Part shown: in pieces, positions 1 to 9,336 of the stretch
Layout of the letters: every line of letters starts with the position of its first letter
Position numbering within the stretch: position 1 is the stretch's first letter
Source: Olsenella_K sp036454645
Lineage (GTDB): Bacteria > Actinomycetota > Coriobacteriia > Coriobacteriales > Atopobiaceae
NCBI GenBank assembly: GCA_036454645.1
Contig: JAZHSQ010000007.1
Location: forward strand, 1-64,000
Direction of reading: 5' to 3'
Length of the DNA: 64,000 nucleotides
Program-made: the position numbers and the translations under genes
The notes under the pieces: generated by a model
The model's input: only the letters and a program-made list of their open reading frames with translations
What the model was told of the DNA's origin: nothing
Databases searched by the model: none

Positions 1-97
1 CGCGGCCTCCCCTCACGGGGCCGGTCGAGGCGGCGGGGCGACCACCGTCGTTGCTCTTGCCCGAGCTCGCGCGCTCGGGCCGTCCGCTCTTGGGCAT
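1..97 (-). CDS. N-terminus of an unidentified protein, cut by window edge
   Basis: An ATG at 97 on the minus strand follows GGAGG with five bases between, and the frame stays open for 32 codons to the edge. The visible residues begin MPKSGRPERASSGKSND and are basic and low-complexity, so no family can be named. The gene lies 57 bases downstream of aspS on the same strand and is probably co-transcribed with it. I infer a real gene start from the ribosome binding site and open frame only. Confidence 0.5.
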   Translation of the reverse strand, partial: MPKSGRPERASSGKSNDGGRPAASTGPVRGGR

Positions 98-154
98 CGG
101 GTCCTCCAGGGTGGTTCCGGGATGTGGGTTGGGTCCCCCCATCCTACCCCAGGC

Positions 155-1924
155 CTAGAGGATGCGCAGCGAGACCTCCTTGAGCTGCTGGCCGGAGACC
201 TCCGAGGGGGCGCCGGACATGAGGTCGGAGCCGGAGCTGGTCTTGGGGAAGGCCATGACCTCGCGGATGGAGTCGGAGCCGGTGAGCAGCATGCAGACGC
301 GGTCGAGGCCGAGCGCGAAGCCACCCATCGGGGGCGCGCCGAACTTGAGCGCCTCCATCAGGAAGCCGAACTGCGCCTCGGCGCGCTCCTCCGTGAAGCC
401 GAGGAGCTTGAGGATGCGCATCTGGAGCTCGGCGTTGTGGATGCGCATGCCGCCGCCGCCCGCCTCGTAGCCGTCCATCACGAAGTCGTAGGTGTGCGAG
501 CCGCAGGCCAGCGGGTCGCTCTCGAGCTTGTCGATGTCGGACTCCATCGGCTGGGTGAAGGGCTGGTGCTCGGCCGCGTAGGCCTTGCGGTCCTCGTCCC
601 AGTGGAACAGCGGGAAGTCGACGACCCACAGGAAGTCGTGGCCCTCGCGCGGGACCTCCAGGGCGTCGGCCATGTGGTTGCGCATCCCACCGAGGATCTC
701 GTCCGCCTTGAGGCGGCTCTCCACCGCGAACATCACGAGGTCGCCGGGCTCCACGTCCATCTCGGCGCGCAGCGCGGCCATCTCCTCGTCGCTGAAGAAC
801 TTGACGATGGGGCTCGTCACGCTGCCGTCCTCGCGGAAGGCGATGTAGGCGAGGCCCTTGGCGCCGAAGCCGGCGGCGACGTCGGCGAGGCGGTCGATCT
901 TGGCGCGCGGCCAGGTGCCGGCGCCCTTGGCGTTGATCGCCTTGACATAGAGGCCCTCGGTCTTGGCGGCGCTCGCGAACAGCTTGAACTTGGAGTCGGA
1001 GAAGATCGGCGTCACGTCGTGCAGGTGCATGCCGAAGCGCGTGTCGGGCTTGTCGATGCCGTAGGTGTCCATCGCGTCCCAGTAGGAGATGCGGCGCAGC
1101 GGCAGCTGCATCTCGACGCCCATGGCGGCGAAGGCGTCCTTGAGCACGCCCTCGAGCATGCCCATCACGTCGTCCTGCTCGACGAAGCTCATCTCGACGT
1201 CCACCTGCGTGAACTCGGGCTGGCGGTCGGCGCGCAGGTCCTCGTCGCGGAAGCACTTGGCGACCTGGTAGTAGCGCTCGACGCCACCGACCATCAGGAG
1301 CTGCTTGAGCAGCTGCGGGGACTGCGGCAGCGCGTAGAAGTTGCCCGGCTGGGTACGGCTCGGGACGATGAAGTCGCGGGCGCCCTCGGGGGTGGACTTG
1401 AACAGCGCCGGCGTCTCGACCTCCATGAACGCGCGCTTGTGGAAGGCCTCGCGCAGGGCGAAGGTGAAGTCGGAGCGCAGCTTGAGGTTGGCCATCATCT
1501 TGGGGCGGCGGATGTCGAGGTAGCGGTAGCGCAGGCGCACGTCCTCGGAGGCGTCCACGTGGTCCTCGATCTGGAACGCGGGCGTCTTGGACGTGTTGAG
1601 CACCTCGAGCTCGGAGACGAGCACCTCGACCTGGCCGGTCGCGAGCTTGTCGTTGTCCTGGCCCTCGGGGCGCTCGCGCACCGTGCCGGTGACCTTGAGC
1701 GGCCACTCGGAGCGCACGTGCTCGGCCGCGTGGAAGGCGGTGCCGCCGGAGTGCTCGGGGTCGAAGGAGATCTGCGTCACGCCGGCGCGGTCGCGCAGGT
1801 CGATGAAGATCAGGCCACCATGGTCGCGGCGGTGCCATACCCAGCCGGTGAGCGTGACGGTCTCACCGATGTTTGCAGGCCTGAGCTCGCCGCAGGTGTG
1901 CGTGTGCATGGAAAAAGAGTCCAT
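155..1924 (-). CDS. aspS: aspartyl-tRNA synthetase
   Basis: Class II aminoacyl-tRNA synthetase that charges tRNA-Asp (and tRNA-Asn in organisms that use the indirect Asn-tRNA route). The 589 residues match the bacterial type. An N-terminal OB-fold anticodon domain (about 1-110, with GWVWHRRDHGG) precedes the class II core. The motif-2 region FRDEDLRADRQPEFTQ and the C-terminal motif-3 segment GGFALGLDRV are visible, with the bacterial GAD-type insertion between. Two in-frame starts exist, MDSFSM and MHTHTC (six codons in); the second fits the family N-terminus equally well. The 254-base leader holds two inverted repeats. I saw no T-box antiterminator consensus. Confidence 0.97.
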   Translation of the reverse strand: MDSFSMHTHTCGELRPANIGETVTLTGWVWHRRDHGGLIFIDLRDRAGVTQISFDPEHSGGTAFHAAEHVRSEWPLKVTGTVRERPEGQDNDKLATGQVEVLVSELEVLNTSKTPAFQIEDHVDASEDVRLRYRYLDIRRPKMMANLKLRSDFTFALREAFHKRAFMEVETPALFKSTPEGARDFIVPSRTQPGNFYALPQSPQLLKQLLMVGGVERYYQVAKCFRDEDLRADRQPEFTQVDVEMSFVEQDDVMGMLEGVLKDAFAAMGVEMQLPLRRISYWDAMDTYGIDKPDTRFGMHLHDVTPIFSDSKFKLFASAAKTEGLYVKAINAKGAGTWPRAKIDRLADVAAGFGAKGLAYIAFREDGSVTSPIVKFFSDEEMAALRAEMDVEPGDLVMFAVESRLKADEILGGMRNHMADALEVPREGHDFLWVVDFPLFHWDEDRKAYAAEHQPFTQPMESDIDKLESDPLACGSHTYDFVMDGYEAGGGGMRIHNAELQMRILKLLGFTEERAEAQFGFLMEALKFGAPPMGGFALGLDRVCMLLTGSDSIREVMAFPKTSSGSDLMSGAPSEVSGQQLKEVSLRIL

Positions 1925-2026
1925 CTGGATCCTCTCGTCTCTCCCGCCCCGTGTCGTACGGGCGGGTCCTCAGCAGACGGCGACTAGCGTAGACGGCGCT
2001 TCGTCGCGCGAGTTCGCATTGTACTA

Positions 2027-2049
2027 CGCAAGGTTCCTGCGACCTTGCG
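2027..2049. repeat. inverted repeat in aspS leader region
   Basis: Arms CGCAAGG (2027-2033) and CCTTGCG (2043-2049) are exact complements around nine bases. A second hairpin, CCCGCCC (1943-1949) with GGGCGGG (1960-1966), lies just upstream of the aspS start. Either could be an operator or leader structure; function is not known. Nothing else is recognised between 1925 and 2256. Confidence 0.35.
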
Positions 2050-2256
2050 GGAAGGTGTGTGCAAGCTGCAATTTACCGAATGGAAAAGCCGGGGCGGCCC
2101 GCCGCAATCGTGCCGATGCGGTGGTGAAGCCGCGACGGGACGCGCCGGGGTGCGCGCGGCCGGGCGAAACATGAGAAGATGTGCTATTCAGTGGCACGAA
2201 CCGGTGGCACGGCCACCGTGGTGGAGCTAAACGCGGCGTCCGAGAGGCATCGGGAC

Positions 2257-4200
2257 ATGGCTAAGCACTTCGCAAGCGCACACGACGAGCACACGGCGGC
2301 AGGGCGCACGGACGCCGGGCGCCCCGAGGCCGCGCCGGCGGGCGAGAAGGACCGGGAGGTCGCAGGCGGCGCGGACGGCGCCGAGGCCGTGACCGAGGCC
2401 GGGGCGGCCACGCCCGCAGCCGCGACCGAGCCCGGGGCGGCGGCACCCGCCGGCGAGGAGCAGGCCCCGTCCTCCGCGCCCGAGCCCGCCCACCTCTCCG
2501 TCGACGAGATCTTCCGCGAGGAGATGGCCTCCGCCGCCAGGGCGAGGGCCGAGGCGCGCGCGGAGGCGCGGGCCGCCGCGATGGACACCAGCCCGCTGCC
2601 CCAGGCGCCCGCCGGCCCGGAGGCCGCGGACGCCGACGCCGGCGAGCCCACGGTCCTTCTCGGCCCCGAGGAGGGCGACACGCTGCCCCTGGCGGAGGCG
2701 GGCTACCCCGGCTCCCCCACCCCGCCCTCGCCGGACGACTCGCTCGGCGGGGCGCCCGAGGGCGCCGCCATGCCCGTCGACCAGCCGCTCTACGCGAGCG
2801 ACACGCCCTCGCCCTACCTCGGGGACCGCAAGGCGCGCATGAGCACCGAGGAGATCCGCCGGCGCCACCACAAGGCGCGCGTGGCGGCCTTCGTCGCCAT
2901 CCTCGTGGCGCTCGTCGCTGGTGGCGCCGCCCTGGGCTACGGCTACCTGCACGGCGGCGGCAGCGAGGCGGTCGAGCAGTTCAACACCACCAAGATCCAG
3001 CGCGGAGAGTTCCTCGACCTCGTCACGTCCACCGTGGCGCTCGAGCCCGTGCGACACGACTCCATCGGCCCCCAGGTCACCGGCACGATCGACCAGGTGC
3101 GGGTCTCCGAGGGCGACGCGGTGGAGGAGGGCGACGTGCTCTTCACCCTCAAGAACCAGACCGTGACCGACACGGCCGACAAGGCCAAGTCCACCCTCGA
3201 CGCCGCCAAGCAGACCGCGAGCGACCGCCAGAAGGACCTGGACGACGCCAACAAGGCGCTCGACGACGTCAAGAAGTCCGCGACCGACGCCCAGGGCAAG
3301 ATAGAGACGCTGCTCTCGCTCGACTCCGGGACGATGTCGCACCTCAAGGACGCGCAGGACGCGCTCAAGAAGGCCCAGGACGCGGGCGACACGGACCAGG
3401 AGACCTTGAAGTCCCTCCAGAAGGACGTCGACGACACCCAGGCGAAGGTGACTGCGGCGATCGCCAAGCTCTCCGCGATCAGGCAGGTCGAGTACGCGGG
3501 CTACTCCTCCGCCCTCAACACCGCCTACTCGCAGGTCGAGGCGGACCAGAAGATCGTCGACGCGGCGCAGAGCTCGCTCGACGACGCCAACAAGGCAGTG
3601 AGCACCGCCCAAGCCGCCTACGACAGCGCCCAGGCGCAGCTCGACAAGCTCAACGTGCGCGCGACCATCTCCGGCACGGTGCACTCGCTCGACGCGAGCC
3701 TCGCGCAGGGCACCGAGGTGACCACGGCGACCCACCTGTGCGACGTGGACGACGCCTCCTCGCTCGTGGTCGAGGTGCCCGTCCCCGCCGACAAGGCCGG
3801 CCAGGTCAAGGAGGGCCAGGAGGTCCGCGTGACCTTCGACGGCATCGACGACCTCGACGTGACCACGACCGTGGACTCGCTCTCCTCGGCGACGGGCGCC
3901 CTCACCGCCCACGCGACCATCACGGACCCGGACGAGCGCCTCTCCCAGGGCGCCGCCGCCACGGCCTCCGTCGTGCTGCAGGAGATGGACGACGTGCTGA
4001 TGGTCCCCAAGGAGGCGGTCGTGACCGACGACGACGGGAAGTCCTGCCTCGACGTCCTCCTCGACCCGTCGCGCGCGATCGTCACCCGCGTGGACGTGGA
4101 CGTCAAGGCCACCAACGACACCACGGCCGTCGTGGAGGCGCCCGACATCCAGGCGGACACCTCCGTCGTGCTGCCCGGCCAGGGCCAGGCGCAGGGCTAG
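2257..4200 (+). CDS. HlyD/MacA-type membrane fusion protein with long disordered N-terminus
   Basis: Periplasmic-adaptor-like protein of 647 residues. Residues 1-205 are Ala/Glu/Pro-rich and probably disordered in the cytoplasm. One membrane segment follows at about 209-231 (AAFVAILVALVAGGAALGYG). Outside the cell there is a biotinyl-lipoyl half (IGPQVTGTIDQVRVSEGD), a long Asp/Lys/Ala coiled-coil hairpin, the second lipoyl half (ATISGTVHSLDASLAQGTEV) and a beta-barrel domain. Such adaptors normally serve MacB-type ABC or other exporters, but no partner gene lies beside it. I chose the ATG at 2257, behind GAGAGG, over the upstream ATG at 2179; either is possible. Confidence 0.8.
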   Translation: MAKHFASAHDEHTAAGRTDAGRPEAAPAGEKDREVAGGADGAEAVTEAGAATPAAATEPGAAAPAGEEQAPSSAPEPAHLSVDEIFREEMASAARARAEARAEARAAAMDTSPLPQAPAGPEAADADAGEPTVLLGPEEGDTLPLAEAGYPGSPTPPSPDDSLGGAPEGAAMPVDQPLYASDTPSPYLGDRKARMSTEEIRRRHHKARVAAFVAILVALVAGGAALGYGYLHGGGSEAVEQFNTTKIQRGEFLDLVTSTVALEPVRHDSIGPQVTGTIDQVRVSEGDAVEEGDVLFTLKNQTVTDTADKAKSTLDAAKQTASDRQKDLDDANKALDDVKKSATDAQGKIETLLSLDSGTMSHLKDAQDALKKAQDAGDTDQETLKSLQKDVDDTQAKVTAAIAKLSAIRQVEYAGYSSALNTAYSQVEADQKIVDAAQSSLDDANKAVSTAQAAYDSAQAQLDKLNVRATISGTVHSLDASLAQGTEVTTATHLCDVDDASSLVVEVPVPADKAGQVKEGQEVRVTFDGIDDLDVTTTVDSLSSATGALTAHATITDPDERLSQGAAATASVVLQEMDDVLMVPKEAVVTDDDGKSCLDVLLDPSRAIVTRVDVDVKATNDTTAVVEAPDIQADTSVVLPGQGQAQG

Positions 4201-4222
4201 GAGCAGGCCGGCGCCGGGACAA

Positions 4223-4270
4223 GGAGAAGGGCCGCGCCCCGCCGATGGCAGCGGGGCGCGACCCTTCTCC
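4223..4270. terminator. bidirectional terminator between converging genes
   Basis: A 20-bp stem (4223-4242 with 4251-4270, one mismatch, 8-base loop) lies between the stop codons of two convergent genes. The stem ends are GGAGAAGGG and CCCTTCTCC, so it carries the over-represented GAGAAGG word in both orientations. Confidence 0.85.
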
Positions 4271-4286
4271 GTCCGGCCTCCCCCGG

Positions 4287-5816
4287 CTAGGAGAGGTCGA
4301 TCACGTAGGTGCCCGTGTCGGGGTCCGACTCCTCGCCCATCACGCCGTCGAGGAAGCGCTGCATGTAGCTCGGGGTGAGCCAGGTGTCCCAGCCGGCGCC
4401 CATGACCGTCTCGGTCGCGTCGGCGACGCGGTAGACGGCGAAGTTGGTGTCGTTCGCGCGCCTCGTGACCACGGGGTCGAGCTCGGCCGAGGAGAGCTGG
4501 CAGCTGCCGTCCTCCGCGCGGTGGAAGGTCAGCTTGGCGAGGCCGCCCATGAAGCTGTGCTCGTTGCCCGAGGAGGACAGGAAGTTGCCGAGGGAGTAGA
4601 AGCAGACGGTCTTCTCGCCCGCGTCGTTGGTGAGGACCTCCACCGGCTGCAGGACGCCCGTGCCGTAGCCGACGACGGCGTCCACGCCCAGCTCGGAGAA
4701 GAGGTCCGCGTACTCCCTCTGGTCGTCCGTGACCTCGGAGGGACTCTGGAGGCACCAGTCCACGCAGGCGACGATCGCGTCGGCGCCCGCCTCCTGGGCC
4801 TGCGCGACGTCGGCGCGCACCTTGGCCTCGCTGAGGTAGGAGACGTAGTCGGAGTCCGTCTTGGGGCTGACGGTCGCCTCGGTGCTCGCCGTGTAGTCGA
4901 GGACCGCGACCTTGACGCCGTCCTTCTCGTAGAGGTAGACCTTGCGGGCGAGGTCCGCGCCGTCCGTGCCCTCCGGGTCGGCGACGCCGATCACGGGGAC
5001 GCCCGAGTGGTTGGCGTCCCAGAACGCCATCTCGGCGTGGAGGCCCTCGTAGCCCTCGTCGAGCGCGTACGGCGAGGCCTTGAGCACGCCGTCGAAGCCG
5101 GCGTTGAGCTCGGCCTGGACGAGGGCGTGCGGGGTGTCGTAGGGGGCGCCGCCCGTGAAGTCCTGCCCGCCCAGGCTCGAGACGTGCGCGACGAGCGCGA
5201 GGTCGGCCGCGCTGACGTCGTCGGAGACGTGCTTGAGCACGGAGCTGAAGTCGTAGGTCCGGGTGCCGCTCGAGGAGGTGCCCGTCCGCGTGGCGGAGAG
5301 GAGCCTGCTCTGGACGAGGACGTCGCCCGCGGCGACCATCGTCACGTCCACCGGCCCCTGGGGCGCGGCCTCGACGGTCGTGACCTGCGCCTGCTCCTCC
5401 TGCTGCTGGCTGGCGAGCTCGGAGCGCACGCGCAGGCTGTTGCCGACGAAGGCCAGGGCGCCCACGGCGATGACGGCGACGGCCGCCACGATGGCGACCA
5501 CGACGGGGTCGGGGCGCAGCGCACGGGCGTTGTAGCGGGAGGCGGCGCTGCGCGAGTAGGAGGAGACCACGCGCTCGAGGCGCTCCTCCTCGGACTCGGG
5601 GTCCTCGTCCCCGACGGGCTCGCCCTCCGGCACGGCCCAGCCGTCGGCGGGGGCGGACCAGCCTTCCTCGGCGGGCTCGGCTTCGGCCGTTGGCTCGGGG
5701 TCGGCCCCGCCCTCCGGCACGGCGCCGGGGCCGAGGTCCTTCTCGCCCGCGGCGTCGCCCTCCGCGCCGGTCGCGGGGACGTCCCCCGGGTCGAGGTTCT
5801 GATCTGAGTCGGCCAC
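4287..5816 (-). CDS. CapA-family (poly-gamma-glutamate synthesis type) membrane-anchored protein
   Basis: Predicted 509-residue protein. An acidic, Pro/Gly-rich cytoplasmic stretch of about 100 residues is followed by one membrane helix (about 104-125, VVVAIVAAVAVIAVGALAF) and an extracellular metallophosphoesterase-like CapA domain. That domain begins with VDVTMVAAGDVLVQ, and the family pattern is visible in FSLGNFL-like CFYSLGNFLSSS near the C-terminus. CapA proteins act in polyglutamate capsule export, but many anchored members in Gram-positives have no known substrate. The expected conserved GHxPH-type histidine motif is not evident (VGYGTGVLQPVE instead), so catalytic activity is doubtful. 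I chose the GTG at 5816 because AGGGAGGGG sits six bases upstream; longer in-frame starts lack this. Confidence 0.75.
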   Translation of the reverse strand: MADSDQNLDPGDVPATGAEGDAAGEKDLGPGAVPEGGADPEPTAEAEPAEEGWSAPADGWAVPEGEPVGDEDPESEEERLERVVSSYSRSAASRYNARALRPDPVVVAIVAAVAVIAVGALAFVGNSLRVRSELASQQQEEQAQVTTVEAAPQGPVDVTMVAAGDVLVQSRLLSATRTGTSSSGTRTYDFSSVLKHVSDDVSAADLALVAHVSSLGGQDFTGGAPYDTPHALVQAELNAGFDGVLKASPYALDEGYEGLHAEMAFWDANHSGVPVIGVADPEGTDGADLARKVYLYEKDGVKVAVLDYTASTEATVSPKTDSDYVSYLSEAKVRADVAQAQEAGADAIVACVDWCLQSPSEVTDDQREYADLFSELGVDAVVGYGTGVLQPVEVLTNDAGEKTVCFYSLGNFLSSSGNEHSFMGGLAKLTFHRAEDGSCQLSSAELDPVVTRRANDTNFAVYRVADATETVMGAGWDTWLTPSYMQRFLDGVMGEESDPDTGTYVIDLS

Positions 5817-5947
5817 GGCAACCCCTCCCTGATGGTTTCGCTTCTGGGCAATCATACGTGCTCGCGGCGGAGTTTGCACGTCCGAGGGCGCCACGGGTCG
5901 GCTGGTCGGGCTAGCATGTCAGTCGTAGCAAACGACAAGGAGGAGAG

Positions 5948-6604
5948 ATGCCCTACTCTGCCGCCGTCTTCGACCTGGACGGAACCCTTCTCGACACCCT
6001 CGGCGACCTTCACGCCGCGGTGAACCACGCGCTCGCGACCTTCGGCCTGCCCGCCAGGAGCGCCGCCGACGTGCGCGCCTTCACCGGGGACGGCCTGCGC
6101 AGGCTGGCCTGGCGCAGCGCCGGCGAGGGGGTGGACGAGGCGCGGCGCGACGCGGTCTACCACGAGCTCGCGTCGTACTACGCCGACCACTGCCAGGAGC
6201 TGACCCGCCCCTACCCCGGCGTCCCCGAGATGGTGGAGGAGCTGCGCGCCGCCGGCGTCAGGTGCGGCGTGGTCTCCAACAAGGTCGACTCCGCGGTGCG
6301 CGCGCTCGTCGAGCGCTTCTTCCCCGGCCAGTTCGACTTCGTGGTGGGCGAGCAGGAGGCTGAGGGCATCCGCAAGAAGCCGGCGCCGGACACGGTGGAG
6401 GCCTGCCTCAGGGCCTTCGGCGTCACGGCCGCCGAGGCCGTCTACGTGGGCGACTCCGAGGTGGACGTGCGCACCGCCGAGAACGCCGGGTGCGACTGCA
6501 TAGTCGTGACCTGGGGCTTCAGGGACGAGGCCTTCCTGCGCGAGCACGGCGCGCGCACGCTCGCGCACACCGCCGACGAGCTCGCGCGCGAGGTCCTGGC
6601 GTGA
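5948..6604 (+). CDS. gph: HAD hydrolase, phosphoglycolate phosphatase type
   Basis: A 218-residue haloacid-dehalogenase phosphatase. Motif I is FDLDGTLLDT near the N-terminus, motif II is VVSNKVDS, the motif III lysine lies in KKPAPDTV, and motif IV is VYVGDSEVDV. The small helical cap (about residues 15-80) and overall length fit the Gph/PGPase group. The exact substrate cannot be read from sequence. AAGGAGGAG lies just before the ATG. The stop overlaps the next start as GTGA, so translation of the two genes is probably coupled. Confidence 0.85.
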   Translation: MPYSAAVFDLDGTLLDTLGDLHAAVNHALATFGLPARSAADVRAFTGDGLRRLAWRSAGEGVDEARRDAVYHELASYYADHCQELTRPYPGVPEMVEELRAAGVRCGVVSNKVDSAVRALVERFFPGQFDFVVGEQEAEGIRKKPAPDTVEACLRAFGVTAAEAVYVGDSEVDVRTAENAGCDCIVVTWGFRDEAFLREHGARTLAHTADELAREVLA

Positions 6605-8682
6605 CGCGGGGGCGGACGGTGCGGCCACGGGCGGCGCGGCGCGACCTCCGGGTCCCGGCGTTCGCGGTCGCGGCCGCGCTCGTGGGCATCGCCGTCTCCA
6701 CGTCCTACTCGCCCGAAGGCACGGTCGTGGTGAGCCCCTTCGACCTGCCGAGCGAGCTCGCGGTCCTTCTCGCCCTCCCCCTGGCGTGGTGGGCGCTCTT
6801 CGGTGCCGCCGGGGCGCGGGACGGCTGGGCGGGCCGGCCGCGCCTCACGCCGTGGTCGGCCGTGACGACGGCGGTGCTCGCCCTCACGGTGTTCCTCGGG
6901 CGGCCCATCGACGAGGGCGGCATGCTGCGCTTCCGCTCCGTGGTCTTCGCGAGCGGCATGGAGACCTACGAGCTGGCAGGCACCGCGGCCTTCCTCGCCT
7001 GGTCGCTGCTCGTCCTGGCGGGCGACCTGGTGCTCTGCTGGACCCTGGTGCGCCTCGCGTTCGGCGGCCTGCGGGCGCTCGCGGCGCGAGGGCGCGCTGG
7101 CGCGGCGGAGAAGGACGCAGGGCCCGCGGCGGTCGCGGGCGCGACGGAGAAGGACGCGGGGCCCGGCGCGCCCGCGCGGCGGGCGCTGGGGCCGCTCGCG
7201 ATCGCGCTCGTCCTTCTCGTGGCGTGGCTCCCCTACCTCGTCGCGTGGTTCCCGGGGACCGTCACGACCGACCAGTCGATCCAGCTCGCGCAGTTCTTCG
7301 GCTACGCGGGCCACGCGCTCGACACCCACTACCCCTTCTTCGTGGCCGTGGTCTACGGCAACCTCTACCGGCTCGGGTGCCTCCTCGACCCGAGCGGCTG
7401 GACGGGGATCCTCCTCATGACCCTCCTCCAGCTGGCCTGCGCCCTCTTCGCCCTCACCGAGGTGTGCCTGTGGGTCGAGCGCCTGCGCGGGCGCGGGCGC
7501 GCGTTCAACCTCACGCTCGCGTTCTGCGCGCTGTTCCCGCTGATCCCCGTCTACGTGGTGTCGGTCGGCAAGGACGGCGTCCACGCCTTCCTCGTCGCCC
7601 TCCTCTGCCTGCAGCTCTACCTCACGGCCACGGGCGCGCGCGGCGGCGCGGGCGTGCGCGGCGGCGCGGGCGCGCGCGGGCACGAGGCAGGCGGGCGCGC
7701 GGACGGCAGGCACGAGGCAGGCAGGCGCGTCGAGGGGAGCTGGCTCTTCTCGCCCTGGGCGATCGCCGCCAACGGCGTCCTCGTCTCGCTCACGCGCAAC
7801 AACGGCATCTTCCTGGTCGGCTTCGGGCTCCTGGCGCTGCTGCTCCTGACGCGCAGGCGCGAGGTCGCCGTCGCCCTCGCCGCGACCGTCGCCGCCTTCG
7901 CCTGCTGGACCTACGCCGTCGTCCCCGCCTGCGGCGTCGAGGTGCTGGGGCCCGCCGAGGCCCTCTCGCTGCCCATGCAGGTGGTCGCCGCCAACCTGCA
8001 CGCCGACGCCGAGCTCGACGCGGGCTCGCACGAGGTCCTGGAGCGCTCCTTCTCCACCTCGCTCGACGAGGTGGCCGACCTCTACAACCCGCTCGTCTCC
8101 GACCCCGTGAAGAACTACGTGGTGGTGGGCGAGAAGGACGCGGCCTCCGTGGGCGAGTTCTGCTCGGTCGCGCTCCGGCTCGCGCGGGAGCACCCCCTCA
8201 CGTCGTTCGTGGCGGCGACCAAGACGACGATGAGCCTCTACCCGTTCACGCTCGGGACCTACTACCTCGAGGACAAGCCCTACTTCAACGGCCCGGACGA
8301 GGTCCACGCGGCGCTGGGGTGGTTCGCCTCCGCGGACGAGATCCCCGAGCACGTGGAGAGGCCGCTCGCAGTGGCCGGCACCATGCTGCTGAAGGTGGCG
8401 CGCACCACGCTGCCCCTCTCCGTCCTCTACACGCCCGGGACCTACTTCTGGCTCCTCGTGCTGCTGCTGGGGTTCGCCCTCGACGAGGGCAGGCTGCGTG
8501 GGGTCGCCTTCTGCGCCGTCTCGCCGCTCGTGATGCTGGAGGCGGTCCTCGTGGCGGCGCCCTGCGGGTCCGTGCGCTACGCGCTGCCCCTCGCCTACTC
8601 GCTGCCGCTGATGGTGCTCCTCGCGACGGACGTCGCGAGGGCGGGCGCGCGTCCCGAAGCGTCGGGCACAGCACGGCAGTAA
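6601..8682 (+). CDS. polytopic membrane protein, DUF6020-like
   Basis: A 693-residue protein with roughly 12-14 hydrophobic segments, starting at the GTG that overlaps the preceding TGA. Segments such as WFPGTVTTDQSIQ, DTHYPFFVAVVYGN and SVGKDGVHAFLVALL match my memory of the DUF6020 family, which resembles glycosyltransferase-type membrane proteins. Function is unknown. Two low-complexity cytoplasmic loops look like recent expansions: one repeats EKDAGP twice (7108-7170), the other is Gly/Ala/Arg-rich (7630-7735). The coupling to a HAD phosphatase may hint at cell-envelope polymer work, but that is inference. Confidence 0.7.
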   Translation: MTRGRTVRPRAARRDLRVPAFAVAAALVGIAVSTSYSPEGTVVVSPFDLPSELAVLLALPLAWWALFGAAGARDGWAGRPRLTPWSAVTTAVLALTVFLGRPIDEGGMLRFRSVVFASGMETYELAGTAAFLAWSLLVLAGDLVLCWTLVRLAFGGLRALAARGRAGAAEKDAGPAAVAGATEKDAGPGAPARRALGPLAIALVLLVAWLPYLVAWFPGTVTTDQSIQLAQFFGYAGHALDTHYPFFVAVVYGNLYRLGCLLDPSGWTGILLMTLLQLACALFALTEVCLWVERLRGRGRAFNLTLAFCALFPLIPVYVVSVGKDGVHAFLVALLCLQLYLTATGARGGAGVRGGAGARGHEAGGRADGRHEAGRRVEGSWLFSPWAIAANGVLVSLTRNNGIFLVGFGLLALLLLTRRREVAVALAATVAAFACWTYAVVPACGVEVLGPAEALSLPMQVVAANLHADAELDAGSHEVLERSFSTSLDEVADLYNPLVSDPVKNYVVVGEKDAASVGEFCSVALRLAREHPLTSFVAATKTTMSLYPFTLGTYYLEDKPYFNGPDEVHAALGWFASADEIPEHVERPLAVAGTMLLKVARTTLPLSVLYTPGTYFWLLVLLLGFALDEGRLRGVAFCAVSPLVMLEAVLVAAPCGSVRYALPLAYSLPLMVLLATDVARAGARPEASGTARQ

Positions 8683-8838
8683 CCAATTCTTTATCACAAC
8701 CCCACGCGGCCGGAGCCAGAATTCGACCTGCGAGCGGATATCTAACGCTGGCCTAACAAATCCCTGGCGGCTTCCTCGCAGCGGGCCGGGGGCGCTAAGA
8801 TGGCAGCAAAGGTCCACCCTTCGACGAAAGGAATGACC

Positions 8839-9144
8839 ATGGGAAAGATTGCATCGGAGAAGCTCGACGTAGACTACGATGGCCTTGCAGACTACCTGCA
8901 TGCGAACCATTCGGTTTACATGAAGGTCGGCTCCAAGGTCTACTACCTGACCGACGTGAACTACGAGGCGTGGCGCGCCCAGGACACGAGCGTCCGCAAC
9001 AGCAAGAACCACTTCGTCGACTGCAGCGACCTCGTCCCGACGCTCGACGAGTTCCTCGCTCTGCCCTTCGTCAACGGGCACACGATCAAGGATGTCTTCC
9101 CCGAGGCGACGTTCTACCCCTCGACCAAGGGCGTCAAGGACTAG
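8839..9144 (+). CDS. small conserved-looking protein of unknown function
   Basis: A 101-residue soluble protein beginning MGKIASEKLDVDYDGL. I chose the ATG at 8839 because GAAAGG (8826-8831) is seven bases away; ATGs at 8800 and 8833 are also in frame. It has no membrane segment or signal peptide. The composition is ordinary, with aromatic and acidic residues spread evenly and a C-terminal FPEATFYPSTKGVKD. I recognise no family. It stands alone, with an AT-richer 150-base spacer upstream and a hairpin downstream. Confidence 0.65.
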   Translation: MGKIASEKLDVDYDGLADYLHANHSVYMKVGSKVYYLTDVNYEAWRAQDTSVRNSKNHFVDCSDLVPTLDEFLALPFVNGHTIKDVFPEATFYPSTKGVKD

Positions 9145-9199
9145 CCGGAGGCGGGATGTGGGCGCGGCCCCAGCGGGCCTGCGCACTGGACTGACAGAG

Positions 9200-9235
9200 G
9201 AGGCGGGCGCGGGGGGCCCCCCCCCCCCCCGCCTC
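9200..9235. terminator. GC hairpin containing a G6C14 homopolymer tract
   Basis: Arms GAGGCGGG (9200-9207) and CCCGCCTC (9228-9235) are exact complements. Between them lies a run of six G (9211-9216) followed by fourteen C (9217-9230). It lies between a plus-strand and a minus-strand gene and could terminate both. The C14 run is prone to slippage in the cell and in sequencing. Confidence 0.55.
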
Positions 9236-9336
9236 ACTTCTCTCGCGCCCTCGTCGCAGCCTGGCGCAGGCCTGCCGAAGCCTGGCCGCGAGCCCCGCCG
9301 GGCCCGCGGCCCTTCTCGGCCCTCCCGCGGACCGGC

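Noticed and set aside
122..1987. Long open frame antisense to aspS
   Set aside because: High GC removes stops in shadow frames; the composition is Arg/His/Leu/Val noise and aspS on the other strand is certain. The same holds for many long frames opposite metH, pit, ilvE and the ABC genes.
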